Assembly: GCF_017569225.1 (NCBI RefSeq)
Contig: NZ_CP071868.1
Span: forward strand, 868,001-932,000
Length of the DNA stretch: 64,000 bases
From: Pengzhenrongella sicca
Lineage (GTDB): Bacteria; Actinomycetota; Actinomycetes; Actinomycetales; Cellulomonadaceae
Direction of reading: 5' to 3'
Shown one piece after another: positions 1-8,563 of this stretch (positions within the stretch are counted from its first letter, which is position 1; each line of letters opens with the position of its first letter). The notes beneath the pieces were generated by a model, which searched no databases, had not been told where the DNA came from, and worked only from the letters and a program-made list of their open reading frames with translations. A program made the translations under genes and the position numbers.

Positions 1-585
1 CAGACCGCGACCTGGCATGCGGCCGGAACGCGCGACCTGGTGATCGCGGTCAACATCTCGGCGAACCACGTCTGCCAGCAGGGCTTCATCGGGCACATCA
101 CGCAGGCGCTGGATCGCTCCGGCCTGCGCCCGGAAAACCTCTGCATCGAGATCACCGAGACCGCGATCATCCACGACCGGCGCACCGCGCTCGCGAACAT
201 CACGCACCTGCACGATCTCGGCGTGCTGATCTCGCTGGACGACTTCGGCACCGGCCAGTCGACCCTCGCATACCTGCAGGAGTTCCCGATCGACATCGTG
301 AAGATCGACCAGTCGTTCGTCAGCCGCGTCGACATCGACCCGAAGTGCGCGGCGCTCGTCCTTGCGATCATCCAGATGGCGCACGCGCTCGGCGCGACCA
401 CGGTCGGCGAGGGCATCGAGCGGGCGTCGCAGCTGCAGGCGCTCGTCGCGCTGGGCTGCCACCAGGGCCAGGGCTACTTCCTGGGGCGCCCGGCCGCGCC
501 CCTGGCCCCGGACGCCCCGGAGCTGCGGCCGCTCGTCGAGCCGCTCGCCGCCGCGACATCTCACCCAGACCGATCGCTCACGTAA
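1..585 (+). CDS. EAL-domain c-di-GMP phosphodiesterase, C-terminal part
   Basis: This is the C-terminal part of a protein whose frame is open at the left edge. EAL-family landmarks are visible: NISANH near the start, EITETA, the metal-site DDFGTG stretch followed by KIDQSFV, a GEGIE segment and the closing [11 protein letters not shown] domains hydrolyse c-di-GMP. The N-terminal EAL signature and any sensor or GGDEF domain lie outside the window, so activity cannot be judged. The protein ends with TAA, and a gap of about 230 bp separates it from the chemoreceptor gene. Confidence 0.9.
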   Translation, partial: QTATWHAAGTRDLVIAVNISANHVCQQGFIGHITQALDRSGLRPENLCIEITETAIIHDRRTALANITHLHDLGVLISLDDFGTGQSTLAYLQEFPIDIVKIDQSFVSRVDIDPKCAALVLAIIQMAHALGATTVGEGIERASQLQALVALGCHQGQGYFLGRPAAPLAPDAPELRPLVEPLAAATSHPDRSLT

Positions 586-815
586 CTGGACGCTTGTCCG
601 ATTGGGGGCTGAGAACGCCGACGCGCACGCTCGTGCGCGGTGCGGCGGGCGGAAGCACGGGTCGACCTCCGCACGCGCGGGGAGTTTCGACGGGCCGGGC
701 CGGACGCGTTGTTGGGCAGCTCACTGGTGAGCCGCACCCCGCCCTGGATGACCCCTGGCACGACTGCGCCCGCGCATCGCTGGCGGCGCCGCCGCCCCCG
801 ATCGACAAGGACCCG

Positions 816-2456
816 ATGAACGCTCAGCCGCCGCCCGCCAGCAGCACCCTCCCCCCGCGCAGGCGGGGCCCCGCGCGCTGGATCGGCGACCGATCCATTC
901 GCACGAAGATCCTCGCGCTGATCTGCCTGCTCGCGGTCGTCGCGATCTCAACAGGCGTGCTCTCGGTGCTCTCGATGGGACGGATCGTCGCGACGACCGA
1001 CCGGCTCGTGACCATTGAGCGCGAGGTCAGTTACACCCGCGGTGAACTCAACGCCGGTCAGCTCAATGCGCGGAACCTGGTCGCCCAGCTCGCGGCGGTT
1101 CAGTCCGAGGCAGACGAAGCGCCCTGGCTCGTGAAGCAGACCGCGAACGACGCGGCGATGCAAGAGCTGGCCGCCACGTTCACCGCCTCGGAGGGTGTGA
1201 CGCTGCCGAGCTGGGCGGCCTTCGAGACCGACTACGCCGCGTGGCGCGCCTTCCGCGACGCCGAGCTCGTCCCGGCGGCGATCGCTGACGTGCCCGGCGC
1301 CTACGACGTTCTGCTCGAGGACGAGAGCCTGCCCCTCGTCGCGACCTACGTCGCCGACCTGGTGGCGCTTGACACCGAGATCACCGCGGTCGCGAGCGGT
1401 CTGGCGTCGGATGCCGACGCAGATGCCGCCTCGGCGATCCGCGTGCTGATCGGCTCGCTGTCGCTCGCCCTCGTCGCGGTCCTCGGCCTCGCTGTCGTGG
1501 TCGCCAACGCGATCCGCCGGGGGCTCAGCCGGGTGGAGACCTCGCTCTCCGCGATGGCCTGCGGCGACCTGACGGTGGCCGCGCACGTCGTCGGCAGGGA
1601 CGAGATCGGCCAGATCGCCGCCGCGCTGGCGACGACGCAGGCGTCGCTGCGCGTGACGCTGGCTGGGGTGGGCGAGACGGCCCAGACCGTCGCGGCCGCC
1701 GCCGAGGAGCTGTCGGCGGCGAACGCTCAGGTCGCCTCGGGCTCGGAGGAGACCAGTGCGCAGGCCGGCGTCGTGGCCGCCGCCTCCGAGCAGGTATCGC
1801 GCAACGTCCAGACCGTCGCCGCGGGCGCCGAGCAGATGGGCGCCTCGATCCGCGAGATCGCCCAGAACGCGAACCAGGCCGCCAAGGTCGCGGGCACCGC
1901 TATCGGGGTCGTCGCGTCAACCAACGAGACGGTGGCACGGCTCGGCGTCAGCAGCCAGGAGATCGGAGCCGTCGTCAAGCAGATCACCTCGATCGCCGAG
2001 CAGACGAACCTGCTCGCGCTGAACGCGACGATCGAGGCGGCTCGCGCGGGCGAGGCGGGCAAGGGCTTCGCCGTCGTCGCCGGCGAGGTCAAGGAGCTCG
2101 CGCGCGAGACCGCGCGAGCCACCGAGGAGATCACCCGACGGGTCGAGTCGATCCAAGTCGACACGACGGGCGCCGTCGCCGCGATGCGCGAGATCAGCGC
2201 GATCATCGCCGCGATCAACGACTACCAGCTGACGATCGCCTCGGCGGTCGAGGAGCAGACGGCCACGACCAACGAGATGTCCCGGTCCGTGACGGAGGCC
2301 GCCACCGGCTCGGGCGAGATCGCGGGCAACATCGCGGGCGTCGCCTCCGGCGCCGCCGCGTCGACCGAGGTGCTCGTCCAGATGGGCGCGTCGATGGACG
2401 ACCTCGCCCAGATGTCGACCGAGCTGCGCGAACGGCTGGCGACCTTCACGTACTGA
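816..2456 (+). CDS. Methyl-accepting chemotaxis protein
   Basis: A membrane chemoreceptor of about 546 residues. A basic N-terminus is followed by TM1 (about 32-52), a periplasm-side helical sensor region, TM2 (about 207-231), a HAMP domain and a long cytoplasmic signalling coiled coil. The conserved hairpin tip ([19 protein letters not shown], about residues 394-412) binds CheA/CheW in this family. The frame is open far upstream, but the ATG at 816 follows an ACAAGG-like site and puts a normal cytoplasmic tail before TM1. No che genes are nearby, so it is an orphan receptor. Its stop overlaps the stop of the convergent peroxidase gene by 11 bp. Confidence 0.93.
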   Translation: MNAQPPPASSTLPPRRRGPARWIGDRSIRTKILALICLLAVVAISTGVLSVLSMGRIVATTDRLVTIEREVSYTRGELNAGQLNARNLVAQLAAVQSEADEAPWLVKQTANDAAMQELAATFTASEGVTLPSWAAFETDYAAWRAFRDAELVPAAIADVPGAYDVLLEDESLPLVATYVADLVALDTEITAVASGLASDADADAASAIRVLIGSLSLALVAVLGLAVVVANAIRRGLSRVETSLSAMACGDLTVAAHVVGRDEIGQIAAALATTQASLRVTLAGVGETAQTVAAAAEELSAANAQVASGSEETSAQAGVVAAASEQVSRNVQTVAAGAEQMGASIREIAQNANQAAKVAGTAIGVVASTNETVARLGVSSQEIGAVVKQITSIAEQTNLLALNATIEAARAGEAGKGFAVVAGEVKELARETARATEEITRRVESIQVDTTGAVAAMREISAIIAAINDYQLTIASAVEEQTATTNEMSRSVTEAATGSGEIAGNIAGVASGAAASTEVLVQMGASMDDLAQMSTELRERLATFTY

Positions 2457-2997
2457 CAGGCAGCGATGCCTCGATCAGGCTGATGATCTCGGGCGCGTCG
2501 GGCGGGGTGCGGGGGTGGAACCGGTGCGCCCCGCCCGCCGGCGTCACGAGGAACTTCTCGTAGTTCCACCGGACCCGCCCGGCCCTCCCGGTGGCATCCG
2601 GCGCCCGGGTGAGCTCGGAGTACAACGGGTGCTGCGTGCGGCCGTTGACCTTGATCTTCGCGAACATCGGGAACTTGACCGGGTGCGTCAGGGCGCAGAA
2701 CGCGAAGATCGACCGTTCGTCGCCCGGCTCCTCGAAGAACTGGTTGCTCGGAAAGCCCAGCACGGTGAACCCCCGGTGCCCGAACCGCCGCTGCAACGCC
2801 TCGAGCTTCGCGTACTGCGGCGTCGGGACGCAGCGCGTGGAGAAGTTGACGAACAGCCGGACCTGGCCCGCGTACGGCGCAAGCGTCGTCGGCCGCCCAG
2901 CGAGGGTGTGCACCACGACGTCGTCGACATTCACCCGCGTCGGCGCGGTCACTGCCACTCGGGCCACGGCAGGTCCGCCGGGCTGGTGATATGTCAT
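2446..2997 (-). CDS. Glutathione peroxidase-family thiol peroxidase
   Basis: A 183-residue GPx-fold peroxidase that reduces peroxides. The selenocysteine position of animal enzymes is Cys56 (STRC-PTPQY). Gln86 in the FPSNQF motif and the WNYEKFL motif supply the usual Gln, Trp and Asn partners. Cys101 lies 45 residues after Cys56, as expected for the resolving Cys of two-Cys, thioredoxin-dependent members, so the true reductant is probably thioredoxin or mycothiol rather than glutathione (inference). The usual middle Cys of FPCNQF is Ser84. The frame is open upstream, but MTYHQPG at 2997 gives the normal family length. Confidence 0.88.
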   Translation of the reverse strand: MTYHQPGGPAVARVAVTAPTRVNVDDVVVHTLAGRPTTLAPYAGQVRLFVNFSTRCVPTPQYAKLEALQRRFGHRGFTVLGFPSNQFFEEPGDERSIFAFCALTHPVKFPMFAKIKVNGRTQHPLYSELTRAPDATGRAGRVRWNYEKFLVTPAGGAHRFHPRTPPDAPEIISLIEASLPVST

Positions 2998-3238
2998 CTC
3001 GTCCCCATCGTCAGGAACCGTCCGGCCTTGAGCGGTACGCGGCCGACGACGTGCGAACCGCGGTGTGAACAGGGCCGTTGCCGCTGGCGCCATCGACTCT
3101 CATCACGGGAGGCGTCCCCGCGGCGTGACGGTTCAGTCCACCGAGGGCCCCGCCGAGAGCCCCGTCGAAAGCTCCGCTGTGGGGGCCGTCGGTGCTCCCG
3201 CCGGGGGTGCGGGCGCGCAGTCGGCCCGCGGCGAGTTG

Positions 3239-3257
3239 ATACCCCCAGGGGTATAGT
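3239..3257 (+). promoter_or_regulatory. CsoR/CstR-type operator over -10 box
   Basis: ATACCCC-CA-GGGGTAT is a near-perfect palindrome at 3239-3254. Its right half runs into TATAGT (3252-3257), a good -10 hexamer. A regulator bound here would block the promoter of the Cys-rich microprotein that starts at 3291. The pattern matches the G/C-tract operators known for CsoR and CstR repressors. Confidence 0.8.
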
Positions 3258-3290
3258 GACGTCACGTCCACTTACCAAAAGGAGCCACCC

Positions 3291-3407
3291 ATGTGCAGTC
3301 CGGCCCGTTGTGACCGTTGCGGAAAGATCTCCTGGACCGGCTGCGGGATGCACGTCGACGAGGTGATGGCCGATGTCCCGCCGGCTCAGCGGTGCGTCTG
3401 CCGCTGA
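3291..3407 (+). CDS. Cys-rich microprotein (38 aa)
   Basis: A 38-residue protein starting MCSPARCDRCGKISW. It has six Cys: C2, C7 and C10 (CDRC), C16 in the TGCGMH motif, and a C-terminal CVC pair. An AAAGGAG ribosome site lies at a good distance before the ATG. The CsoR/CstR-type operator and its -10 box lie 34 bp upstream, so expression should follow persulfide or copper stress. The length, six Cys and single His suggest a small metal- or sulfur-binding domain. I recall similar uncharacterised small proteins in actinomycetes but assign no function. The stop codon lies inside a short tandem repeat. Confidence 0.82.
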   Translation: MCSPARCDRCGKISWTGCGMHVDEVMADVPPAQRCVCR

Positions 3408-3479
3408 CGCCGCTGCTCTGCCCCTGATGGCGCTGGCTCTGCCGCTGACGCCGCTGGCTCTGCCCCAGACGGCGTAGGC
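3397..3479. repeat. Tandem repeat spanning a stop codon (4 x ~21 bp)
   Basis: Four imperfect units of 20-21 bp, each starting TCTGCC, lie at 3397-3416, 3417-3437, 3438-3458 and 3459-3479. The first unit contains the last codons and TGA of the microprotein gene. The other units are downstream copies. Confidence 0.8.
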
Positions 3480-3529
3480 GGTGCACGACCTGCTCCACGC
3501 TGCGCCGGCGCCCCTACTCCGCCCCCCAT

Positions 3530-3582
3530 CCAGTTCTCAGAGGTATCTGCGCGTCAGCCGCACCGATACCGCTGAAAACCGG
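3530..3582. repeat. Inverted repeat (24-bp arms) next to a G-tract
   Basis: The left arm 3530-3553 and right arm 3559-3582 are imperfect reverse complements (about 19 of 24 positions), with the core GTTTTCAG-GG-ATC. A purine tract of G-runs follows to about 3640. It lies just past the stop of the minus-strand CoA-disulfide reductase gene and may terminate it. A related copy occurs at 60172. Confidence 0.65.
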
Positions 3583-3614
3583 GTGGGGGGGAGGGAAGGG
3601 AGGGAGGGGAGGGG

Positions 3615-5318
3615 TTAGGGGGTGGGGAGGGCGGTGAGGGTTTGCCAGCCGCCCGAGAGGTTGCGGGCCTCGAAGCCCTTGGCGCGCAGGATGGCCGTCG
3701 CTAGGTAGGAGCGCACGCCGCTTGCGCAGTGCACGCTGATCTCGCGCCCGTCGGCGGCCGCGCTCACCTCGGCCAGTCGGTCGCGGAGCTCGAGGTGCGG
3801 GATGTTGAGCGCCTCGTCGAGGTGGCCCGCGGCGTACTCCTGCCGCGAGCGCACGTCGAGCACGAGCGTGGTCGCGCGCACCGTGTCGAGGTTCCACGCC
3901 TGCCACTGCGGCATCTGCCCGTCCAGCGCGTTCTGCGCGACGAAGCCGAGCATGTTGATCGGGTCCTTGGCGGAGCCGTACGGCGGCGAGTAGGCGAGCT
4001 CGAGCTCGGCCAGGTCGTCCGCCGTCATCCCGGCGCGCAGCGCCGTCGCGAGGACGTCGATGCGCTTGTCCACCCCCGCGCGGCCGACCGCCTGCGCCCC
4101 GAGCAGCGACCCGTCGGGCGCGAAGCTCGCGACCAGGTGGAGCTGCTCCGCGCCGGGGTAGTAGCCCGCGTGGTGGCCGGGGTGCAGGTGCACGACCTCG
4201 TGCTCGATGCCCGCCCGCCGCAGCGCCGCCTGGCTCGCGCCCGTGGTGGCCGCGGTCAGGCCAAAGACCCGCACGATCGCGGTCGCGAGCACCGGCCGCT
4301 GCCGGGTCGTGCGGTGGCCGCACATCGAGTCGGCGGCCCGTCGTCCCTGGCGGTTGGCCGGCCCCGCGAGCGGCACCGCGAGGCGGACGCCCGTGACGTC
4401 GAGCACCGACTCGGCGGCGTCGCCGACGGCCCAGATGTGCGGGTCGGAGGTTCGCTGGTCGCCGTCGACGCGGATCGCGCCGCCCGGGCCGAGGTCGAGG
4501 CCGGCTTCGCGCGCGAGGTCGCTCGCGGGCCGCACCCCGACGTTGACGACGACGACGTCGGCCCCCAGCACGGCGCCGTCGGACAGGGTGACGGTCACGC
4601 CGCCCGCCGCGTCGGACGCGATCGCCCGCGCGGCGACGCCCAGGTGCACCTCGACGCCGTGCGCGGCGAGCTCGGCGGCGAGCAGCGGCGCGAGCTCGGG
4701 GTCCAGCGGCGGCAGGACGTGGTCGGCGAGCTCGACGAGCTGCACGTGGAGCCCGCGGGCGACGAGCGCCTCGACGGCCTCGAGCCCGATGAAGCCCGCG
4801 CCGACGACGACGGCGCGCGGCTCGCGGGTGGCGGCGCCCGGGGCGGCGCCCGGGGCGGCGAGCAGCGGCGCGAGCGCGGCGGTGAGGCCGTCGACGTCGG
4901 GCACGGTGCGCAGCGCGTGCACGGCGGGGTGGTCCAGGCCGGCGATCGGCGGGCGGATCGCGACGGCGCCGGGCGCGAGAAGAAGGGCGTCGTACGCGAG
5001 GTCGTAGGCGCCGTCGGCCGCCTGGACGCGCACGTGGCGGGCGTCCCGGTCGATGCTGACGACCCGGTGGCCCGTGCGCACGTCCAGGTTCAGGGCGGCC
5101 GCGAGCGTCGCCGGCGTGTGCAGCAGCAGTGCATCCCTCTCGGCGATCTCCCCCGAGAGGTAGTACGGCAGCCCGCAGTTCGCGAACGAGATGTACTCGC
5201 CCTGCTCCAGCACGACGATCTGGGCGTGCTCGTCCAGGCGGCGCGCTCGCGCGGCGGCGCTCATGCCACCGGCGACCCCGCCGACGACGACGATGCGCCG
5301 GCCCCCGGGCGCGCTCAC
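3615..5318 (-). CDS. CoA-disulfide reductase / persulfide reductase with rhodanese domain
   Basis: About 567 residues. The N-terminal FAD site is VVVGGVAGGMSAA (about 10-22). Active-site Cys48 sits in SFANCGLPYY, the hallmark of CoA-disulfide and CoA-persulfide reductases. The NAD(P)H site GAGFIGLEA and the second flavin motif VGDAAE follow. The last 100 residues are a rhodanese domain with the loop HCASGVRS. Such fusions (CoADR-RHD, Cdr) reduce CoA-bound or polysulfide sulfane sulfur in the cytosol. The GTG start at 5318 overlaps the upstream rhodanese stop as GTGA, so the two should be co-translated. An open frame upstream of that GTG is only the shadow of the rhodanese gene. Confidence 0.9.
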   Translation of the reverse strand: MSAPGGRRIVVVGGVAGGMSAAARARRLDEHAQIVVLEQGEYISFANCGLPYYLSGEIAERDALLLHTPATLAAALNLDVRTGHRVVSIDRDARHVRVQAADGAYDLAYDALLLAPGAVAIRPPIAGLDHPAVHALRTVPDVDGLTAALAPLLAAPGAAPGAATREPRAVVVGAGFIGLEAVEALVARGLHVQLVELADHVLPPLDPELAPLLAAELAAHGVEVHLGVAARAIASDAAGGVTVTLSDGAVLGADVVVVNVGVRPASDLAREAGLDLGPGGAIRVDGDQRTSDPHIWAVGDAAESVLDVTGVRLAVPLAGPANRQGRRAADSMCGHRTTRQRPVLATAIVRVFGLTAATTGASQAALRRAGIEHEVVHLHPGHHAGYYPGAEQLHLVASFAPDGSLLGAQAVGRAGVDKRIDVLATALRAGMTADDLAELELAYSPPYGSAKDPINMLGFVAQNALDGQMPQWQAWNLDTVRATTLVLDVRSRQEYAAGHLDEALNIPHLELRDRLAEVSAAADGREISVHCASGVRSYLATAILRAKGFEARNLSGGWQTLTALPTP

Positions 5319-5755
5319 CGGCGGACCTCGCCGCCGGCGCGCTGCCACATCGCCATCCCGCCGGACAGGCTGGTGGCGTCGAAGCCGAGGCCGCGCAGGT
5401 GCGTGGCGGCGGTGCGCGAGCGCATGCCGCTCGCGCACACCACGACGACGGGCCGGTCCGTGCGCAGGCGGCGCGTCGCCGAGTCGATCCGGGCGAGCGG
5501 GACGTGCATGGCGGCCGGCGCGTGGCCGGACGTCCACTCCGAGTTCTCGCGGACGTCGAGGAGCGTGGCCCCGGCGCGGACCAGCTCGAGCGCGCGGGCG
5601 GCGTCGACCGTCGGGCCCAGGCGTCCGTCGCTCGGCCCCGCGGCGAAGCGGCGGCGGACTCGGTCCAGGAACGTCGCCGGGGCGTCGGTGGAGGCGGCGG
5701 TGGGGGAGCCGGTGGGGCTGTCGGACGGCGAAGCGGTGGTCACGGTGTGCTCCAT
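5315..5755 (-). CDS. Single-domain rhodanese (sulfurtransferase)
   Basis: A 146-residue cytoplasmic protein. A Ser/Thr-rich 25-residue lead precedes one rhodanese domain: LLDVRENSEWTSGHAPAAMHVPL, the catalytic loop VCASGMRS with the persulfide-forming Cys, and a closing LSGGMAMW. It would carry sulfane sulfur to or from the CoA-disulfide reductase encoded directly after it. The frame extends further upstream, but ATG 5755 is chosen because the operator and -10 box (5768-5786) lie just before it. The gene is the first of a two-gene operon under CstR-type control. Confidence 0.88.
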   Translation of the reverse strand: MEHTVTTASPSDSPTGSPTAASTDAPATFLDRVRRRFAAGPSDGRLGPTVDAARALELVRAGATLLDVRENSEWTSGHAPAAMHVPLARIDSATRRLRTDRPVVVVCASGMRSRTAATHLRGLGFDATSLSGGMAMWQRAGGEVRR

Positions 5756-5767
5756 TCGTTTCTGGCC

Positions 5768-5786
5768 ACTATACCCTCGGGGGTAT
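5768..5786 (-). promoter_or_regulatory. CsoR/CstR-type operator over -10 box of the rhodanese operon
   Basis: The palindrome ATACCC-TCGG-GGGTAT lies at 5771-5786. Read on the minus strand, it runs into TATAGT (5768-5773), which serves as the -10 box 12 bp before the rhodanese ATG. The architecture is the same as at 3239. Confidence 0.8.
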
Positions 5787-5896
5787 CTGGTGACGAGGGA
5801 CAGCCGACGACCGAGCCGCCGGTCGCCTGCCACTGGGCGATGCCGCGCCGCAAGTCGTCTCGCGCGAGCGGGCGGCCAGGGCGAGCAGGCAAAAGG

Positions 5897-5928
5897 TTGG
5901 TGAGACCCCAAGATTGGACTATCTCCAA
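5897..5928 (+). promoter_or_regulatory. Two tandem TTGG-N7-CCAA boxes (Fur-type operator)
   Basis: TTGG-TGAGACC-CCAA (5897-5911) and TTGG-ACTATCT-CCAA (5914-5928) are two 15-bp inverted repeats whose starts are 17 bp apart. They sit directly upstream of the Fur-family gene. The second resembles the TTGGACTATCTCCAA-like autoregulatory sites of actinobacterial FurA. Autoregulation is inference. Confidence 0.7.
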
Positions 5929-5952
5929 TGACTAGGCCATCCTGGCGGGGTG

Positions 5953-6396
5953 ATGTCCTCCGCCGAGCTGCTGCGCGACCGCCACCTGCGCGTCACCGCC
6001 GCGCGCGTCGCGGTGCTCGAGGTGCTGGCGGGGCGCAGCCATCTCACGACCGAGCAGGTCGCGCTCGCCGTGCGTGCCCGGATCGGGACGGTCTCGATGC
6101 AGGCCGTCTATCACATGCTCGACAGCCTGACCGCGGCGGGGCTGCTCCGGCGGGTCGCGCTCGGAGGTGCCGCGGTGCGCTACGAACGCAGGGTCGGCGA
6201 CAATCATCACCACGCCGTCTGCCGTTCGTGCGGCGACGTCACCGACGTCGACTGCGCGTCCGACGAGCGCCCGTGCGGCACCCCGCCGGACCCGCAGGGC
6301 TATCAGATCGACGAGGCCGAGGTCATCTTCTGGGGCACCTGCCCGCAGTGCCTCGCGTCCCGCGCAGTTCCCACCACCACGAAGGGTCTTTCATGA
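5953..6396 (+). CDS. Fur-family transcriptional regulator (FurA-like)
   Basis: A 147-residue Fur-fold repressor. The winged-helix N-terminus includes LRVTAARVAVLEVL and the recognition-helix stretch VSMQAVYHMLDSLTAAGLL. The dimerisation half contains the NHHHAVCRSCGD metal site and a C-terminal CPQC pair for structural zinc. It most resembles FurA/PerR-type iron or peroxide sensors. Its ATGA overlap with dps implies one transcript and suggests it controls dps and itself through the tandem boxes upstream. A GTG three bases earlier is an equally possible start. Confidence 0.88.
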   Translation: MSSAELLRDRHLRVTAARVAVLEVLAGRSHLTTEQVALAVRARIGTVSMQAVYHMLDSLTAAGLLRRVALGGAAVRYERRVGDNHHHAVCRSCGDVTDVDCASDERPCGTPPDPQGYQIDEAEVIFWGTCPQCLASRAVPTTTKGLS

Positions 6397-6866
6397 GCCA
6401 GACGATCGACATCGGCATCCCGGATCAGCAGCTCGCGACGATCGTCCACGGGCTCTCGCGCGTGCTCGCGGACTCGTACACGCTCTACCTCAAGAGCCAC
6501 AACTACCACTGGAACGTCGTCGGCCCGATGTTCCACTCGCTGCACACGATGTTCGAGGTCGAGTACTCCGAGCTCGCGCTGGCCGTCGACGAGATCGCCG
6601 AGCGCATCCGCGCCCTCGGCGCCCCCGCCCCCGCGACGTACCGCGAGTTCACCGAGCTTGCCGTCGTGACGGAGGACACCGACCGGCCCGACGCGCAGGA
6701 GATGATCCGCCGGCTCGTCGCGGCCCACGAGGCGACGGCGCGGACGATCCGCGAGGTCCTGCCGATCGTCGAGGGCGCACCCGATCAGGTCTCGTCCGAC
6801 CTGCTCGTGCGCCGGCTGGACGTGCACGAGAAGACGGCGTGGATGCTGCGCAGCATGCTCGCCTGA
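6393..6866 (+). CDS. dps: Dps family DNA-binding ferritin
   Basis: A 157-residue miniferritin that oxidises Fe(II) with peroxide and stores it in a 12-mer, protecting DNA. The ferroxidase signature is intact: NYHWNVVGPMF with His39, SLHTMFEVEY with His51, then the acidic DEIAERI helix. The N-terminus is short, with few basic residues, so DNA binding may be weak or charge-independent. Translation is coupled to the Fur gene through the ATGA overlap. Placement with Fur and next to thiol and persulfide genes fits an oxidative-stress block. Confidence 0.94.
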   Translation: MSQTIDIGIPDQQLATIVHGLSRVLADSYTLYLKSHNYHWNVVGPMFHSLHTMFEVEYSELALAVDEIAERIRALGAPAPATYREFTELAVVTEDTDRPDAQEMIRRLVAAHEATARTIREVLPIVEGAPDQVSSDLLVRRLDVHEKTAWMLRSMLA

Positions 6867-6890
6867 CGGCCGTCCGAGGAGGCCCGGTGG

Positions 6891-6909
6891 GTACCCTCCG
6901 GGGTATTCT
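6891..6909 (+). promoter_or_regulatory. CstR-type operator over -10 box (autoregulation)
   Basis: GTACCC-TCCG-GGGTAT (6891-6906) is a one-mismatch palindrome. Its right half continues as TATTCT (6904-6909), a -10 box 29 bp before the CstR-like ATG. This fits autorepression by the adjacent gene product. Confidence 0.78.
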
Positions 6910-6937
6910 GTCCGGACGCACACACGAGGGAGCCGGT

Positions 6938-7201
6938 ATGGAGCTCGACCCGAACGAGATGGGCAAGGTCATCAACCGACTCAAGCGGGCGCAGGGCCAG
7001 CTCGCCGGCGTGGTCCGGATGCTCGAGGAGGGCCGGGACTGCGAGGACGTCGTCATGCAGCTCTCGGCTGTCAGCCGCGCCCTGGACAAGGCCGGCTTCG
7101 CGATCATCGCGACCGGCATGAAGCAGTGCCTGATCGAGTCGGACGGCAAGGAGACGCTGGACGTCCAGAAGCTCGAGAAGATGTTCCTGTCGCTGGCCTG
7201 A
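6938..7201 (+). CDS. CstR-type persulfide-sensing repressor (CsoR family)
   Basis: An 87-residue all-helical DUF156/CsoR-family repressor with the typical NRLKRAQGQLAGVVRMLEEGRDC start. Copper-sensing CsoR needs Cys-His-Cys at fixed spacing. Here the Cys pair is present (Cys35 and Cys64, 29 apart), but the His position (four before the second Cys) is Gly60. That two-Cys, no-His pattern is the signature of CstR, which senses persulfides by forming inter-subunit polysulfide bridges. A GAGGGAG ribosome site precedes the ATG. Likely targets are its own promoter, the rhodanese operon and the microprotein gene. Confidence 0.85.
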   Translation: MELDPNEMGKVINRLKRAQGQLAGVVRMLEEGRDCEDVVMQLSAVSRALDKAGFAIIATGMKQCLIESDGKETLDVQKLEKMFLSLA

Positions 7202-7272
7202 CCCGTTCGTCGCCGCGCCGGTGGTGGGTCGCCGGCGGGGCAGGGCCGGGGGAGCGGCGGGTCGGCCGCGGG

Positions 7273-7830
7273 TCAGCGGCGGCGCGGGATGCCCGCGAAG
7301 CGGGGCGTCCGCGCGGCGTACTCGGCGTAGCCCGGGAACCTGCGGGCCAGGCGCGCCTCCTCCCAGCGGGCTTTGACCGTCAGGAGAGTTGCGAGCAGGC
7401 CGAGCACGAGCAGGCGGAGCGCGCTGCCGGAGGCGACCGTGAGGCACGCGGCGGTCAGCAGCAGCCCGCCATAGATCGGGTGCCGCGAGAAGCGGTAGAG
7501 CCCGCCCGTGCGCAGCTCTGCGCGCGCGTTCGGCAGCGGCACGGCCGTCAGCCCGCGGCCGAGGGACGCCGCCGCGATCACCATCACGACCACTCCCACG
7601 ATCGCGCCGACCGTGCAGGCCGCCGCCAGCGCCGCCGGGACGGGCCAGTCCGAGCGGCCGCGCAGCGCGACGAGCAGCGCGAGCAGCGCGAACTGGCCGA
7701 CAACGAACAGGTGTGCGGTCCGAACCTCCCGGCGGGCTGGACGTCCGGGGGCAGCGCCGGCGGCATCGCTGGCGCCGTCGCCAGCGGCAGCGCCGTCGTC
7801 GGCCGATTCGTCCGCCGCGGACGGTGGCAC
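7273..7830 (-). CDS. Isoprenylcysteine methyltransferase-like membrane protein
   Basis: About 185 residues. A 35-residue Ala/Asp-rich lead is followed by four to five membrane helices and the C-terminal RFSRHPIYGGLLL ... RWEEARLARRFPGYAEYAARTPRF block. That block is typical of the ICMT/PEMT-like integral membrane methyltransferase family, where it binds S-adenosylmethionine. The true substrate is unknown. The GTG start at 7830 is two bases after the TGA of the upstream gene, so the two genes are probably one transcript. The N-terminal extent is uncertain. Confidence 0.75.
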   Translation of the reverse strand: MPPSAADESADDGAAAGDGASDAAGAAPGRPARREVRTAHLFVVGQFALLALLVALRGRSDWPVPAALAAACTVGAIVGVVVMVIAAASLGRGLTAVPLPNARAELRTGGLYRFSRHPIYGGLLLTAACLTVASGSALRLLVLGLLATLLTVKARWEEARLARRFPGYAEYAARTPRFAGIPRRR

Positions 7831-7832
7831 CG

Positions 7833-8165
7833 TCAGGGGTGAGCGATCGCGGCGAGCACCGCGGCGCGCGCATCGCCCTGCGCGCCCAGCACCGTGCGGA
7901 TCGACATGGTCGCGAGCATCCGGACCATGCCCGGGCCCATGTGCCCGGTCGCCACGACGTCGACCTTGTGGTCGATCAGGATGCGCGCCACGCGCGCGTG
8001 GTGGGAGCCCTCGGTGCCCTCGTCGTGCGACACGTCCCAGCCGACGTCGAGCTCCTGCCAGTCGGTGATCTGGCCGTCTGCGGTGGTCGCGAAGGCGAGC
8101 CGCCGGGCGCGCCCCCAGCCGTTGCCGGCCTGGCCGTCGCCGAGCACGGGGATGCAGACGATCAT
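7833..8165 (-). CDS. Dinitrogenase iron-molybdenum cofactor (NifX/NafY-like) domain protein
   Basis: A 110-residue single-domain protein with an RNase H-like fold. MIVCIPVLGDG opens it, and the middle contains GSHHARVARILIDHKVDVVATGHMGPGM, characteristic of the family that binds FeMo-cofactor precursors in nitrogen fixers. No nitrogenase genes are present, and stand-alone members elsewhere have unknown or metal-cluster roles. ATG 8165 is preferred over the ATG at 8177 because a GGAG site sits eight bases before it. It precedes the methyltransferase-like gene. Confidence 0.75.
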   Translation of the reverse strand: MIVCIPVLGDGQAGNGWGRARRLAFATTADGQITDWQELDVGWDVSHDEGTEGSHHARVARILIDHKVDVVATGHMGPGMVRMLATMSIRTVLGAQGDARAAVLAAIAHP

Positions 8166-8563
8166 GGGACGCTCCATCGGCTCGCGGGTCGTGCGGGGTG
8201 CCCAGGGTAGTCCGGCTACCGGTCGCGGCCGCGGCGCGGGCGACTCGCCGCCCGTCGGCGCGGAGCAGGTGACGCACGGGGCTGGGGCCGACGTCGGGGG
8301 GAGCGCAGCGGCCCCAAGAGCTCACTCGCGTACCGCGCGCGTCGCTGAGGTTCACCCGACCGGGCTGTGCGACCGGATCGGCAGCGCGACCCGGCCGGGC
8401 AGTGCGACCCGACACCGGGAAGTGCGGCCTGACCAGGCGACGCGGCCGGGCAACGCGCTCGGGCAGCCGATATGCTGGCCCCGGTGCGCCGGGAAGTCTG
8501 GTCGGCAACGTCTCCGGCGACCCCGGCGGCGTGGTGACCTTCCCTCTGATCCCTGGAGCATCC
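8166..8563. other. Intergenic region with degenerate repeats and the nhaA promoter
   Basis: This divergent spacer of about 400 bp holds no convincing gene. From about 8345 to 8470 it carries degenerate repeats of a GACCCGGCCGGGCAGTGC kind. TATGCT at 8471-8476 is a good -10 box for nhaA and would give a leader of about 80 nt. A GGAG site precedes the nhaA ATG. Confidence 0.5.

Noticed and set aside
3065-3256. 63-codon plus-strand frame before the microprotein
   Set aside because: It runs through the operator and -10 box at 3239-3257 and has no ribosome site. Ser/Ala/Gly-rich composition suggests chance.
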